DNA of 37,743 nt, taken from contig JAJYBU010000035.1 of the NCBI GenBank assembly GCA_021778845.1, positions 1 through 37,743 on the forward strand, in the 5' to 3' direction. Source of the stretch: Acidobacteriota bacterium. GTDB taxonomy: Bacteria > Acidobacteriota > Terriglobia > Terriglobales > Acidobacteriaceae. Position numbers and translations under genes: made by a program. Numbering within the stretch: the first letter of the stretch is position 1; each line of letters begins with the position of its first letter. Below are positions 22,218-32,600 of this stretch, piece by piece. The notes under the pieces were generated by a model that saw only the letters and a list, made by a program, of their open reading frames with translations, was not told where the DNA came from and ran no database searches.

Positions 22218-24115
22218 ACCGCGTCTGGGATGATGTCGCCTTCGCCCGGGGCGAGGAATAGGTTGGCTTCGAGGCCGTGCTGGCGGTCGTAGAGATCGCG
22301 GTAGCGGCCGTTGAGGTTGTAGAGGGTCTGGTGAGTTCCGCGCTCAACGATGTGGCCCTGCTCGACGACGAGGATCTGGTCGGCGCGGCGGATGGTGGAG
22401 AGCCGGTGGGCGATGACGAAGGTGGTGCGGCCCTGCATGAGGAAGTTGAGGCCGGCCTGGATGAGGGCTTCGGATTCGGAGTCGAGGGAGCTGGTGGCTT
22501 CGTCGAGGATGAGGATGCGAGGGTCGGCGAGGATGGCGCGGGCGATGGAGAGGCGCTGGCGCTGACCGCCGGAGAGCTTGACGCCGCGTTCGCCGACGAT
22601 GGTGTCGTAGGCCTCGGGAAAGCGCTCTGCGAACTCGTCGACGCGGGCGATGACGCAGGCTTTGAGGAAGTCTTCTTCGGTGGCCGACGGGCGGGAGAAC
22701 TTTACGTTTTCGCGGATGGTGCCGTCGAAGAGGAAGGTCTCTTGCAGCACGACGCCGAGTTGCTGGCGGTAGCTGGAGAGCCTGGCCGCAGCGAGGTCGT
22801 GGTCGTCGATGAGGACTGCGCCAGACTGCGCCGTGTGGAAGCCGCAGATGAGCGAGATGATGGTGGATTTGCCGGAGCCGCTGGAGCCCACCAGCGCGGT
22901 GACGGTGCCGGGGCGGGAGTCGAAGCTGATGTTGTGCAAGACGGGCTTGTCGGGGACATACGAGAAACCGACATCGACGAAGCGGACGTCGCCGGCGAGC
23001 GGGCCGAGCTCGATGGAGCGAGCGGGGTCGGCGTCCTCTTCGCGCTCTCCCATGATCTCGCGAGTGCGGTCGAGGCCGGCGAGGGCCTCAGTGAGCTGCG
23101 TGCCGATGGCGACCAGTTGCACGATTGGCGCGGTCATAAAGGCCAGGAACATGACGTAGGAGAAGTAACTGCCGGCAGTGAGCTTGCCAATAGCGTTGAG
23201 ATGCGCGCCCATGAACATGACGACGGCACCGACGATGCCCAGGATGACGGTGGAGGAAAGCGTCATGAGGGACTGCGCGGTGAGCGAGCTGATCACGTTC
23301 TTGAGGAGGCGGTCTACGCCTCTCGCGAAGACCGTGGCTTCGCTGTCTTCGGCGTGATAGCCCTTGACGACGCGGACGCCTCCGAGGGATTCGGTGAGGC
23401 GGCCGGTGATTTCGGCATTGATTTTTGCGCGCTCGCGGAAGATGGGTCGGATGGTTTTGAAGGCACGCTGGAGGACGAGTGCGAAGGCGGTCATGATGAC
23501 GAAGGCAAGCAGCGTCATGCTGACGGAGACGTACATGAGGTAGGTGAAGGCAAGGATGGCGGTGAGAACACCACCAACGAAGTCGACGATGCCGGTGCCG
23601 ATAAGGTTGCGGACACCTTCGACGTCGTTCATGATGCGGGCGACGAGAGTGCCGGTGCGGTTCTCGTCGTAAAAGGAGACGGAGAGCTTGCCGACGTGCT
23701 GCTGGACCTGCATGCGGAGGTCGGCGATGAGACGCTGGCCGGCCTTGGAGAGCAACTGGGTGAGAGTGTAGGACGTGAGGCCCTGAATGAGCGTGGCGAT
23801 GAGTACGGCGCCGACGATCCACGGGAGCAGTGAGGTGCGATGTTTGGTGAAGACCTGGTCGATGAGCGGGCGGAAGGAGGCCGGCAGCACCAGGGCGCAG
23901 GTGCGGTTGATGATCATGAGAAGGAAGCAGCCGGCGAGGAGGGCGCGGCGCGGCTTGATGAGCGCCCAGATCTCGGGCCAGATTTCTTTGAACTTCGGCT
24001 TGGGGCGCTTGTTGGTGAGATCGGCCGCGGCGGCGCGACCGGCTCCGCGCATGGGCGCGTCTGCCGAGCGCATCCGTGGTGTGCCGCCCATATTGGATGT
24101 TCCGTAGTGTGCCAT
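22214..24115 (-). CDS. ABC exporter, MsbA-like fused permease-ATPase
   Basis: A 633-residue half-transporter that would act as a homodimer. A ~70-residue basic N-terminal region precedes six membrane helices (about 70-350), then an ATPase domain with Walker A 'VGSSGSGKSTII', Q-loop 'VLQETFLFDGTI', signature 'LSGGQRQRLSIARA', Walker B 'ILILDEATSSLDSES' and the switch His in 'FVIAHRLSTI'. All motifs are intact. Overall resemblance is to lipid A/multidrug exporters (MsbA group), but the family is broad and the substrate cannot be deduced. The gene is transcribed towards oligopeptidase B, and the two stop codons overlap within CTAG. The start ATG has AAGGCCTCC in front. Confidence 0.9.
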   Translation of the reverse strand: MAHYGTSNMGGTPRMRSADAPMRGAGRAAAADLTNKRPKPKFKEIWPEIWALIKPRRALLAGCFLLMIINRTCALVLPASFRPLIDQVFTKHRTSLLPWIVGAVLIATLIQGLTSYTLTQLLSKAGQRLIADLRMQVQQHVGKLSVSFYDENRTGTLVARIMNDVEGVRNLIGTGIVDFVGGVLTAILAFTYLMYVSVSMTLLAFVIMTAFALVLQRAFKTIRPIFRERAKINAEITGRLTESLGGVRVVKGYHAEDSEATVFARGVDRLLKNVISSLTAQSLMTLSSTVILGIVGAVVMFMGAHLNAIGKLTAGSYFSYVMFLAFMTAPIVQLVAIGTQLTEALAGLDRTREIMGEREEDADPARSIELGPLAGDVRFVDVGFSYVPDKPVLHNISFDSRPGTVTALVGSSGSGKSTIISLICGFHTAQSGAVLIDDHDLAAARLSSYRQQLGVVLQETFLFDGTIRENVKFSRPSATEEDFLKACVIARVDEFAERFPEAYDTIVGERGVKLSGGQRQRLSIARAILADPRILILDEATSSLDSESEALIQAGLNFLMQGRTTFVIAHRLSTIRRADQILVVEQGHIVERGTHQTLYNLNGRYRDLYDRQHGLEANLFLAPGEGDIIPDAV

Positions 24116-24142
24116 GGAGGCCTTAGGTTACTCTGGCAAAAA

Positions 24143-24526
24143 TTAGACGATGCCCGCACGCCGAGCGGCGATGAAGCTGCGCACGCAGAGCAAAACGAAG
24201 ATGAAACAGAGAAGTGCCATCAGCAATTGCTCGTGGGTCGCGGATGGATGAGCGAGCGGGAGTTGGTCGGAGTGGGACTTGACGAGGGCCTTCAACGACA
24301 TGAAGCCGGGGAACAGGAAGCCCAGTAGTCCGACGGTGACGGCGATATGCATGTAGAGCTTGCGCTTGGAGGCGTCGCTGGAGTTCGCCAGCAGTCCCAG
24401 GAGTGCGAGCGACAGGCCGAACCAGACCGGGATAAGAGAGGTCGGATGGGTCGAACCGGTGTCAATGAAGAAATAAATCCCGATGCCCGTGAGGATTGCG
24501 CCGAAGTAGAGGGTGAGCCGTGACAT
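24143..24526 (-). CDS. Small four-helix membrane protein, hypothetical
   Basis: A 127-residue integral membrane protein with four hydrophobic segments (about 3-21, 30-47, 60-76 and 101-118). I recognise no characterised family; similar small proteins are usually annotated as hypothetical inner-membrane proteins. The reading frame is open further upstream, but the ATG at 24524-24526 is preceded by AAAGGA and starts right at the first helix, so it is the likely start. It lies between the ABC exporter (27 bp downstream) and the SCO1-like gene (145 bp upstream), all on the minus strand, and may be co-transcribed with the exporter. Confidence 0.7.
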   Translation of the reverse strand: MSRLTLYFGAILTGIGIYFFIDTGSTHPTSLIPVWFGLSLALLGLLANSSDASKRKLYMHIAVTVGLLGFLFPGFMSLKALVKSHSDQLPLAHPSATHEQLLMALLCFIFVLLCVRSFIAARRAGIV

Positions 24527-24570
24527 GAGTTTCCTTTCAGGGAGAAGATGACCGGTTGCAACTGAAATCT

Positions 24571-24582
24571 GCACGATCGTGC
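24571..24582. promoter_or_regulatory. 12-bp palindrome GCACGATCGTGC upstream of the small membrane protein
   Basis: A perfect palindrome 44 bp before the start codon at 24526, within the 145-bp gap to the SCO1-like gene. Its position suits an operator or promoter-proximal site, but a single occurrence gives no proof. No other copy was noticed in the window's gaps. Confidence 0.3.
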
Positions 24583-24671
24583 CTAGATACGATGCTGTGG
24601 GGCTGATATTTGATGCGGCGAAACTGGAATCGATGCGGCGGCGATGGAATTCTCGCAGGCCGCGGGAGGGT

Positions 24672-25580
24672 TCAGGACGTTGCGCTGTGAATCTCTGCCA
24701 GAACCTCTGCAGGCGTCCAGTCGTTGGTGGGGTAGAAGGCGACGATCTTGCCGTCCTTGCCAATGACCACGGTCGAGAGCGAGTGCTGCAGCGTTCCATT
24801 CTGTCCGGGCGTGACGCCGACGTCGAAGAACTGCTGCATCTTCGGCAGTTCGGCGAGGGAGGGTGCGGCAAACTCCCAGTGCTGGAAGGTCTCCTTCACA
24901 TAGTTGCCGGTGTAGGCCGAGCCGTAGCTGCGCAGAACTTTGGGCGTGTCGTAGGTGGGATCGAAGCTGACGGTGAGGAGATGAGTCTGCTTGTAGAGCG
25001 CGGGGTCGGACTGCAGGGTCTTGTCGATCTGGGCGAAGTTGTGGCTCATGCGCGGGCAGTAATCCGCGAGCGGACAGCGGGTGTAGATGAAGGTCATGAC
25101 GACGACCTTGCCACGAAACTGCTTGAGATCGATGGTCCGATTGGACTGATTGAGGAGAGTGAAATTTGGGACGTCGTCACCCTTGGCCGGCACGTGGTAG
25201 TTCGCGGTGGGCTTATAGTCGGGGCGCGCCTGTGCGATGATGACGATTTCCCGGAGGCGAAGATTGATGGGACCAGCGGCATCGTGGTCGGCGAGGAGTG
25301 TGGCGGTGATCAGGTCGCCGGGATGGAGTTCGGAGAGCGTGGAGGGATCTTCAAGGTGATAGGGCATGGTCATCGCGGGCATGAGACCGGGGATGGCATC
25401 GTGCTTTAACAGGACCTCACCGTTTGCGGGATCAGTGCTGACCACGATGCCACGCACAGGATATTGCTGCGGCGCGATCTTTGCGACGGACGCGTTCGGC
25501 GTGCCGTGGCAGCCACTCACCCCAAAGGCAATCGCGGCCGCAGCCAACAGCAACAGCACGTGCGACGAACGGAAGCGCAT
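24672..25580 (-). CDS. SCO1/SenC copper chaperone lipoprotein with N-terminal CusF-like domain
   Basis: A 302-residue lipoprotein: signal peptide with lipobox 'GVSGC' and lipidated Cys24. Residues ~40-110 resemble the CusF-like copper-binding domain ('KHDAIPGLMPAMTMPYHL', His60, Met67, Met70, Met72). Residues ~125-302 form a SCO1 thioredoxin fold, where SCO proteins deliver copper to the CuA site of cytochrome oxidase or work as thiol reductases. The redox/copper cysteines are Cys159 and Cys165, spaced CX5C ('TRCPLADYCP') instead of the classical CX3C, and the conserved His lies in 'TLQHSLSTVV'. The ATG at 25578-25580 is preceded by GGAGACTTTC. No oxidase genes are adjacent. Confidence 0.9.
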   Translation of the reverse strand: MRFRSSHVLLLLAAAAIAFGVSGCHGTPNASVAKIAPQQYPVRGIVVSTDPANGEVLLKHDAIPGLMPAMTMPYHLEDPSTLSELHPGDLITATLLADHDAAGPINLRLREIVIIAQARPDYKPTANYHVPAKGDDVPNFTLLNQSNRTIDLKQFRGKVVVMTFIYTRCPLADYCPRMSHNFAQIDKTLQSDPALYKQTHLLTVSFDPTYDTPKVLRSYGSAYTGNYVKETFQHWEFAAPSLAELPKMQQFFDVGVTPGQNGTLQHSLSTVVIGKDGKIVAFYPTNDWTPAEVLAEIHSATS

Positions 25581-25718
25581 GATGAAAGTCTCCTTGAGGA
25601 CCACTTGCAATCCCTACTTCATGATACTTGCGCGGGGGTCGTTGGCCTTCGTCCGATGCGAGTCCGCGGCGAAGTGCTGGCGCGTGGTAGCATCGGCTTC
25701 GAACGGAGCGAAGACAGT

Positions 25719-26894
25719 ATGCCGCAGCCTGCAACACCAGCTTCAAAGCACCATGACAGCGTTGCAGGACCATCGATCGCGTGGCTCGCGGCGGGCTTTC
25801 TGCTGGCTGGACTGGGGACGGTGATGCTGGGGCCGATCATGCCGACGCTGCTGCATGATTGGCGGCTGACGGACCAGCAGGGCGGGCTGCTGCTGGCGGC
25901 CAAGTTTGTCGGATCGTTTCTGGGCGGCGTGTCGGTGCCGCGACGGCTGCGGCTTGGCGTGCTCGGCGGAATGGCGTTTGCCTGCGCGGGATTTGGGGCG
26001 TTTGCGCTGAGCGGCGGACTGCTGAGCGGCGCTGCGTGTTTATTTGTAAGCGGATTTGGGCTGGGACAGATTATTGCGTCCACCAACATTGTGGTGGGGC
26101 GGCGGTATCGGGAGCATACGGGTTCGGCACTGGCTTCAGTGAATTTTTTCTGGAGCCTGGGCGCGGTCGCGTGCGGGGTGATCGCAGCGGCGGTGCTGCC
26201 ACGGTTTCACTTGCGTGGACCACTACTGATGTTTGCGGGGCTCTTCCTGGTGACGGGTGCGGGAGGGTTGTTGAGCCCTTCGCGGCGCGCTTCGGCTGCA
26301 AGCGAGATCGCTCCTGCTGATGCTGCACGTCTGCCTACGCACACGTTGATCCGCTTTACGATTCTGCTGTTCCTGTATGGCGGGCTGGAGACCTGCATGA
26401 CGGGCTGGCTGACGACATACACACTGCGATTTTCTGACGTGCGGCTGATGGGTGGGCAGTCTGCGATTGTGTTGTTGTGGTCAGCACTGACGGCGGGGCG
26501 GGCGCTGTCGTCGGCGGCTTTGCGCGTGATGCGCGAGGCGACCATGCAGCGGATAGGACTGGGGCTCTCGGCGGTGCTGATCGCGGCGTTGGTGACGACG
26601 CGCCACGGGCCGCTGCTTTCGCTCTACTGTGTGCTGCTGGGGCTGAGCCTGGCGCCGTTCTTTCCGACAACGTTTGCGCTGCTGATGAAGCAACGACCGA
26701 CGGCGCGTGAAGCTGGATTCGTGCTGGCGGTGTCGGGACTGGGTGCGGCGCTGTTTCCGTGGATGATGGGATTTGTCTCGACAGAGAGTGGATCGCTGCG
26801 GATTGCGATGGCGGTTCCGATGGCGCTGGCACTTGCGTTGCTGGGGCTGAGCGTAATGACCAAGCGGGCCGAGCCTGAGACGCTTGCGGTGTAA
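25719..26894 (+). CDS. Major facilitator superfamily transporter
   Basis: A 391-residue protein with about twelve hydrophobic segments. The N-terminal half has 'GLGTVMLGPIMPTLLHDWRLTDQQGGLLLAAKF', an MFS-type first helix pair resembling the sugar/fucose-permease (FucP/Bs-type) group, and 'VSVPRRLRLGVLGG' in the 2-3 loop. The C-terminal half ends 'LLGLSVMTKRAEP'. The frame is open upstream, but that part overlaps the divergent SCO1 gene and lacks sense; the ATG at 25719 with GGAG about 10 nt upstream is the likely start. Substrate unknown. It stands alone between the divergent SCO1-like gene and addB. Confidence 0.85.
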   Translation: MPQPATPASKHHDSVAGPSIAWLAAGFLLAGLGTVMLGPIMPTLLHDWRLTDQQGGLLLAAKFVGSFLGGVSVPRRLRLGVLGGMAFACAGFGAFALSGGLLSGAACLFVSGFGLGQIIASTNIVVGRRYREHTGSALASVNFFWSLGAVACGVIAAAVLPRFHLRGPLLMFAGLFLVTGAGGLLSPSRRASAASEIAPADAARLPTHTLIRFTILLFLYGGLETCMTGWLTTYTLRFSDVRLMGGQSAIVLLWSALTAGRALSSAALRVMREATMQRIGLGLSAVLIAALVTTRHGPLLSLYCVLLGLSLAPFFPTTFALLMKQRPTAREAGFVLAVSGLGAALFPWMMGFVSTESGSLRIAMAVPMALALALLGLSVMTKRAEPETLAV

Positions 26895-26929
26895 AAGCGG
26901 ACGACAGCGAAGTTTCGCAGAAGATTGGG

Positions 26930-26935
26930 TATAAC
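26930..26935 (+). promoter_or_regulatory. Candidate -10 box of addB, leaderless type
   Basis: TATAAC lies 8 nt before the ATG at 26944, and no Shine-Dalgarno sequence is present. No convincing -35 element was found. Confidence 0.4.
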
Positions 26936-26943
26936 GGTAGACG

Positions 26944-29682
26944 ATGTCTTCTGCAACTCTGTTCGAGCTTCTCGATGCGCTGGATGGCGGCGCCCTGCTG
27001 GTGCTGCCAAATGCGCGTGCTGCGCGCGAGTTGCGATCGGCCTTCGACGCTCGGCAGCGATTGGGCGGACGCGCGGCGTGGGAGCCGCCGCGAGCGCTCA
27101 GTTGGTCGCAGTGGACGAACTCCCTGTGGAGCGAGTTGATCGTTGCGGGCGCGGAGACTCGCCTGCTTCTGAACGCAGCACAGGAGCACAGTGTGTGGCG
27201 AGAGATTATCGCCGACGATGCGACGAACCTCTCGATTGGCTCGGCGGATTCATTGGCTGAGTTGGCGCAGTCTGCATGGAGCCTCGCTGCGGGCTATGAT
27301 GCCACGCATCGGCTGCAGGGCTTTGCGGTGTCGCACGACAGCCGCGTCTTTGCCGGGTGGGCCGAGACCTTCTCGAAGCAATGCGCTACGCGGGGTTATC
27401 TGTCGGCGGCGCTGTTGAATGCGGCGCTGTTGGAGCATGTGCGGACTGAATCGCTTGCTGCGCCCACAGCATTGGAACTGGTGGGCTTTGGCACAATGGA
27501 GCCGTCGCAGGAGGCGCTGCTGGCAGGGTTGCGCGAACGCGGGACCGACGTGCAGCGGCGGAGCCTTGAGGCTTCGGGGGACGATGTGCGACTGCGGGCA
27601 TCGATCGTCGCCGCGAATGAGCAAGAGGAACTGACGCTTGCTGCGCGGTGGATACGAAACTTTCTGGAAGAGCCGCGCGCGGTGGAACGTGGTGCTCGGG
27701 TGGCAGTGCTGGTGCCGAATGTTGCCGAGGAACGTGCGGAGTTGGAAGCTGTACTGCGTGAGACGCTTGCGCCGGAGTTGCAGTCGATTGACGCCGACCT
27801 TTCAGCAACGCCGTGGGAGTTTTCGGGCGGAGTTCCACTGGCGTCGCTGGCGATGATCTCCGATGCGCTGACGTTGGCGCGATGGGCGCAGGGGCCGCTG
27901 GCGTTGGAGCGCGTGAGTTCGCTGCTGCTATCGCCGTATGTGGGGCGCAACGGAGGGGATCGCGACGATGTGAATGCAAGCGCGCGCTTCGATGCAAACC
28001 AGTTGCGGCGCACGCTGCTGTTGCGGGCAGAGATCGAGATCGTCGCACTGCTGAAGTTGGTTGAGGTTGAGGTTCGGACGGAAGACTCCGAGGAACGGAC
28101 TCTGCTGGCATGGGTGCGAGAGCTGCACGAATTTTTACAGCGAGCAGGAGATCCAAGCCGGCAGCGCAGCCTGGCGGAGTGGATGGAGTTCGTGCGAGGG
28201 CTGATGCAGGCGGCGAACTGGCCTGGGAACCGCGCACGAACTGCGGCAGAGTTTGAAGCAACGAGGGCCTGGGAGAGCACACTGGATATGGTGTCGACGC
28301 TGGATTTCAGCGGGCGGCGCATGACCTTCGCGAGCGCGATGGATGCGCTTGAGTTACAGGCGCAGACGACTGTCTTCGCGACGCCATCGACGGGTGCTCC
28401 AGTACAAGTGATGAGCGTGTCAGAGGCCGAGGGATCAGTCTTCGATGCGGTAGTGCTCCTGCGCGCAACCGACGCGAACTGGCCTGCAAGCGAGCGAGTA
28501 AACCCGCTGCTGTCGTGGACGCTGCAGCGAATCCTGAAGATGCCCGGGACAGATCCTGCTCTTACCGCCGCGAGGAGCCGTGCGTTTACGGAGGACTTGT
28601 TGAGGCGTTCAGGGAGCGTGTTGTTTACCTATGCTGCGGAGGATGATGCAGGAAAGCTGCGACCCTCGCCACTGCTGAGCGCGATGGGAATTGAGCGCCT
28701 TGATGCAGCGGAACTTATCCCAGACAGGAAGCCGGATGAGGTGATCTCATTTGATAGGGAGGTTGACGATGGCGAGCTTCCAACTCTGCCGTCGCACGAG
28801 GTAGCAGGAGGAGCTTCTGTGCTGAAACTCCAGGCAGCATGCGGGTTTCTGGCCTTTGCGGAGCTACGGCTGCGGGCGACAGAGCCGAAGAGAACCGACA
28901 TGGGACTGGATGCGGGTGAGAGCGGGAGCATGCTGCACCGAGCCCTGCAATATTTCTGGAAGGAAGTGAAGACGCAGGAGGCTCTTCGGTTGATGGGACG
29001 GGTCGACCGGGACAGAATCCTGACGAGGGCGATCGATGCCGCACTGTCTCGGAGGCTGCACGTGCGCGATAGCTGGGACAGCGCTTATCTCGCGCTGCTG
29101 AAGCAGCGGTTGCACTCGGTGCTGCAACAGTGGCTGGATCACGAACTGCGGCGCGGACCATTCACTGTTGCCGATGTGGAGCGTAAAGAACTCGTGACCG
29201 TTGGTCCGCTCACGCTCAACGTGCGTGTAGACCGCATCGATGCAGTTGGTGAAGGCGTCTTCTTTGTGGATTACAAGACGGGCTATGCCGCCGATCCGAA
29301 GCAGTGGGCCGGGCCGCGGCCTGATGACCCGCAACTTCCGCTGTATGCGCTGCTCACCGAAGCAGATGAGTTGAAGGGCTTGGCGTTTGCGAAGGTGCGC
29401 GCAGGGAGCGGGATGAAGTGGATGGGCTACCAGGCGGAAGAAGGAATCCTGCCGACAGCGCGAACCAACGTGATGGATATGACCTCGCTGGTGGAGCAAT
29501 GGCGCGAGGTACTGACGCGACTGGCAGAGGATTTTGCTGCGGGCAAGGCAGATGTTCGGCCGAAGAGCTATGAGCAGAACTGCGCACACTGCGCTCAGCG
29601 GTTGCTGTGCCGCATTGATCCTGAGTCGTTGCAGTCTGCAGCGGAAGACGTTGGAAGAGAAATGGAGGATGTCGATGGCTGA
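26944..29682 (+). CDS. addB: AddB-like helicase-nuclease subunit with Fe-S PD-(D/E)XK nuclease
   Basis: A 912-residue partner of the AddAB (RecBCD-type) complex, which resects double-strand ends for RecA loading. The N-terminal two thirds resemble an inactivated UvrD-like helicase (start 'ALLVLPNARAARELRSAF', later 'VMSVSEAEGSVFDAVVLLRAT'). The C-terminal nuclease has Asp763-region 'VRVDRID' and Asp776-Tyr-Lys778 ('FVDYKTG'), then 'DPQLPLYALL'. Four cysteines match the AddB iron-sulfur signature: Cys633 ('LQAACGFLAFAELRLR'), and Cys880, Cys883, Cys889 spaced CX2CX5C. It is shorter than Bacillus AddB (about 1160). The next gene, addA, overlaps its end by 8 bp. Confidence 0.88.
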   Translation: MSSATLFELLDALDGGALLVLPNARAARELRSAFDARQRLGGRAAWEPPRALSWSQWTNSLWSELIVAGAETRLLLNAAQEHSVWREIIADDATNLSIGSADSLAELAQSAWSLAAGYDATHRLQGFAVSHDSRVFAGWAETFSKQCATRGYLSAALLNAALLEHVRTESLAAPTALELVGFGTMEPSQEALLAGLRERGTDVQRRSLEASGDDVRLRASIVAANEQEELTLAARWIRNFLEEPRAVERGARVAVLVPNVAEERAELEAVLRETLAPELQSIDADLSATPWEFSGGVPLASLAMISDALTLARWAQGPLALERVSSLLLSPYVGRNGGDRDDVNASARFDANQLRRTLLLRAEIEIVALLKLVEVEVRTEDSEERTLLAWVRELHEFLQRAGDPSRQRSLAEWMEFVRGLMQAANWPGNRARTAAEFEATRAWESTLDMVSTLDFSGRRMTFASAMDALELQAQTTVFATPSTGAPVQVMSVSEAEGSVFDAVVLLRATDANWPASERVNPLLSWTLQRILKMPGTDPALTAARSRAFTEDLLRRSGSVLFTYAAEDDAGKLRPSPLLSAMGIERLDAAELIPDRKPDEVISFDREVDDGELPTLPSHEVAGGASVLKLQAACGFLAFAELRLRATEPKRTDMGLDAGESGSMLHRALQYFWKEVKTQEALRLMGRVDRDRILTRAIDAALSRRLHVRDSWDSAYLALLKQRLHSVLQQWLDHELRRGPFTVADVERKELVTVGPLTLNVRVDRIDAVGEGVFFVDYKTGYAADPKQWAGPRPDDPQLPLYALLTEADELKGLAFAKVRAGSGMKWMGYQAEEGILPTARTNVMDMTSLVEQWREVLTRLAEDFAAGKADVRPKSYEQNCAHCAQRLLCRIDPESLQSAAEDVGREMEDVDG

Positions 29683-32600
29683 TGTGCTTCGCTTCCCTAC
29701 TCTTGCAGCGGACGCCGAGGCCCGTGCTGAGGCTCTCGATACGCGGTCATCGTGCATTGTGGAGGCGCCTGCCGGATCGGGCAAGACGGGGTTGCTGGTG
29801 CAGCGCTATCTGAAGTTGCTGGGTGAAGATACGGTTGAGCAGCCTGAAGAGGTGCTCGCGATTACGTTCACCAACAAGGCGACGGCGGAGTTGCGTGAGC
29901 GCGTGCTGGAGCAGTTGCAGGCGGCGGATGGAGATCCACTACAGGAGGGCGCCCAGAGCTTCGATCACGAGACGCGTGCGCTTGCCGAAGCTGCACTTGG
30001 GCGGAGCGTGAAGCTTGGTTGGGGATTGCTGGAGAGGCCGTCCCGGCTGAACATTCGGTCGATCGATTCGGTTTGTGCGGAGATTGCCAACTCTCTGCCG
30101 CTGCTCTCCGGAGCGGGTGGGCCCAGACAGCCGGTTGAAGACTCGGGGCCGCTATATCGGCTGGCGGCAAGACGGACGCTGATGCAACTTGGGGGCAAGG
30201 ACGCTGCACTGCATGGGGCTCTGCGAACCGTGCTGTTGCATCGCGATGGCAGTCTGGAAGACTGCGAGAAGTTGCTTGCGGGGATGCTGCAAACCCGTGA
30301 GCAGTGGGGCGAATTGGTGCCACTTGCGCCTGGGACGTTGGATGAAACTGAGCTCGATCGTGATGTGCGCATGAGGCTGGAACGCTCGCTCGAGAGCATC
30401 GTTTGTGCGGGACTAGCGCGTGCGCTGAAGGCCATACCCGCAGGAGTTCTGGAAGAGTTGACCTCGCTCGCGACGCGGCTTGGGAATGAGCCTGGGTACA
30501 AGGACAAGCCGTCACCGATTGCAAGTTGTGTTGGAAACTATGCACCGCCGGAAGCTGTCGCCGAGCATCTCGAACACTGGGTGGCGCTGATTGGACTCGT
30601 GCTGAAGGCGGATGGCGACTGGCGCAAACGACATTCGCAGAGCGATATGAAGTTTGAGATTCCAAAGGCAGATGCAGCGCGACTGAAGCAACTGGTGCAG
30701 GAGATTCAGAGCGACGGGCTTCGTGATGCGCTGGCGGGAGTGCTCGCGTTGCCGCCAGCGAAATATCCTGACGATCAGTGGGCCGTCGCGAAGGCGCTGT
30801 TTCATGTGCTGCGGCGGGCGCTTGCGGAGTTGCGACTGATCTTTGCAGAGCGCGGCGAGTGTGACTTCGGAGAGTTTGCGCTGGCCGCGCGCGAGGCCTT
30901 ACGGGCGGAGGAAGGTTCGAGCGATCTTGCGCTGTCGGCTGGAGGCAGGCTTCGTCATCTACTGGTCGATGAGATGCAGGACACGTCGTCGGGCCAGTAT
31001 GAACTGCTCGATTTACTGACGCGTTCATGGGATGGCCACGCGCAGACGCTCTTTCTGGTGGGCGATCCGAAGCAGTCTATCTACCTTTTTAGGCAGGCGC
31101 GTGTGGAGCGCTTTCTGCGAACGATGAAGGAGCGGCGGCTTGGAGAGATTGAATTGAAGCCGCTACGACTCACGACGAACTTCCGCTCGCAGGCAGCGAT
31201 GGTGGAGGATTTCAACCATGTCTTCGAGCTACTTTTCCCACGGCCCGATGACGCGCGCCTGCTGGCAGTCGAAGGTGTTGATGTTCCCTTCGTTGCAGCC
31301 AATGCTGTCCGCGCGAGGAGGAGTGATGCAGGGATCGTGTGGCATGCGGCGGCACTCAGTGACGAGGTTTCGCGCAGTGATCATGCGGAACGGGAGGCTC
31401 GCCTGATACGGCGCATTATCGAAGATCGTCTCGCGATGGCGTTGCCAGGGGACCGAGATCAGCCGGCTCAACGGAAGCCATGGCGCATCGCAATTCTTGG
31501 CCGTGCGCGGAGTCATCTCTCGGCGGTGATTGCCGAGTTCAAACGCGATTACGGAGATGGACCGCTTCCCTATCGCGCCATCGATCTCGATGTGCTCGAT
31601 GAGCTGCCCGAGGTGTTGGATGCACTGGCGCTGACACGGGCGCTGCTGCATCCTGCTGACCGCATTGCGTGGTTGGCGGTGCTACATGCGCCATGGTGTG
31701 GGCTCGGACTTGCGGACCTGCTGGCGCTTACTGGAGAAGGCAGCGATGCCGATGCGGAGGCGACCGTGGAACAGCTTGTGCAAGGTCGACGCGGGTTACT
31801 CAGTGAGCAGGGTCGACAATTGCTGGACCGCGCATGGCAGGTGCTGGAGACGGCTGCCGCAACACTTGGACGCACGTCGCTGGCGACCCACGTGGAGCGT
31901 ACGTGGCGCTCACTGGGGGGAGATGCGGCACTATCGGAAGAGCAACGCAATAACGTGCAACGCTATCTGCGCGTATTACGGGAGGTCGAGGGCGATGGCG
32001 ATCGTGTTGACCTGAACGTGCTGGCCGCGCGACTGAACCGACTGTACGCAGAGCCGACGTCAGGCGCGGTGGAGAATGGAAGACTGCCGGTTGAGTTGAT
32101 GACTATCCACAAGGCCAAGGGCCTGGAGTGGGATGTGGTGCTGGTTCCAGGCCTCGAACGGGGAGGAGGGCAAACGACGAGTGCTCTGCTGAACTGGTTG
32201 GAGTTCGATGGCGCGCTCGATGGGGACAGTTCGGCGAGCGTGGTGCTGTCGCCTATATGGCAGAAGGGCACGGACTCCGACAAGCTGAGCCAGTGGCTGA
32301 GCGCGATCCGCTCAAGACGTGAGGCGGCGGAGCGCAAGCGGGTGTTCTATGTGGCTACGACGAGGGCACGCGAGGAGATTCATCTCTTTGGAGCGGTAGC
32401 GATGAATGCAAAAGGAGAGATGATACTGCCGCAACACGACAGCCTGCTGAGAGCTTGCTGGCCTGCGGCCGCAGAGCAGTTTGAAACGCATCTGGCAGAG
32501 CGGTGGCCGATGGAGGAGCAGTTGGTCGGCGCGCTGCATGAGTCGAATGGAATGGAGCATGAAGAGTTGGCGATGGCGGCGTCGGGTGAGGGCGTTGAGG

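Noticed and set aside
22277..23833. A 518-codon plus-strand open frame opposite the MsbA-like exporter
   Set aside because: It is antisense to a complete ABC exporter with all motifs. The Asp/Glu/Gly-rich translation is typical of antisense frames in GC-rich genes.
24527..24871. N-terminal extension of the small membrane protein to 242 residues
   Set aside because: The added part overlaps the SCO1-like gene antisense, is Arg/Ser-rich, and lacks the ribosome-binding site seen at the internal ATG.
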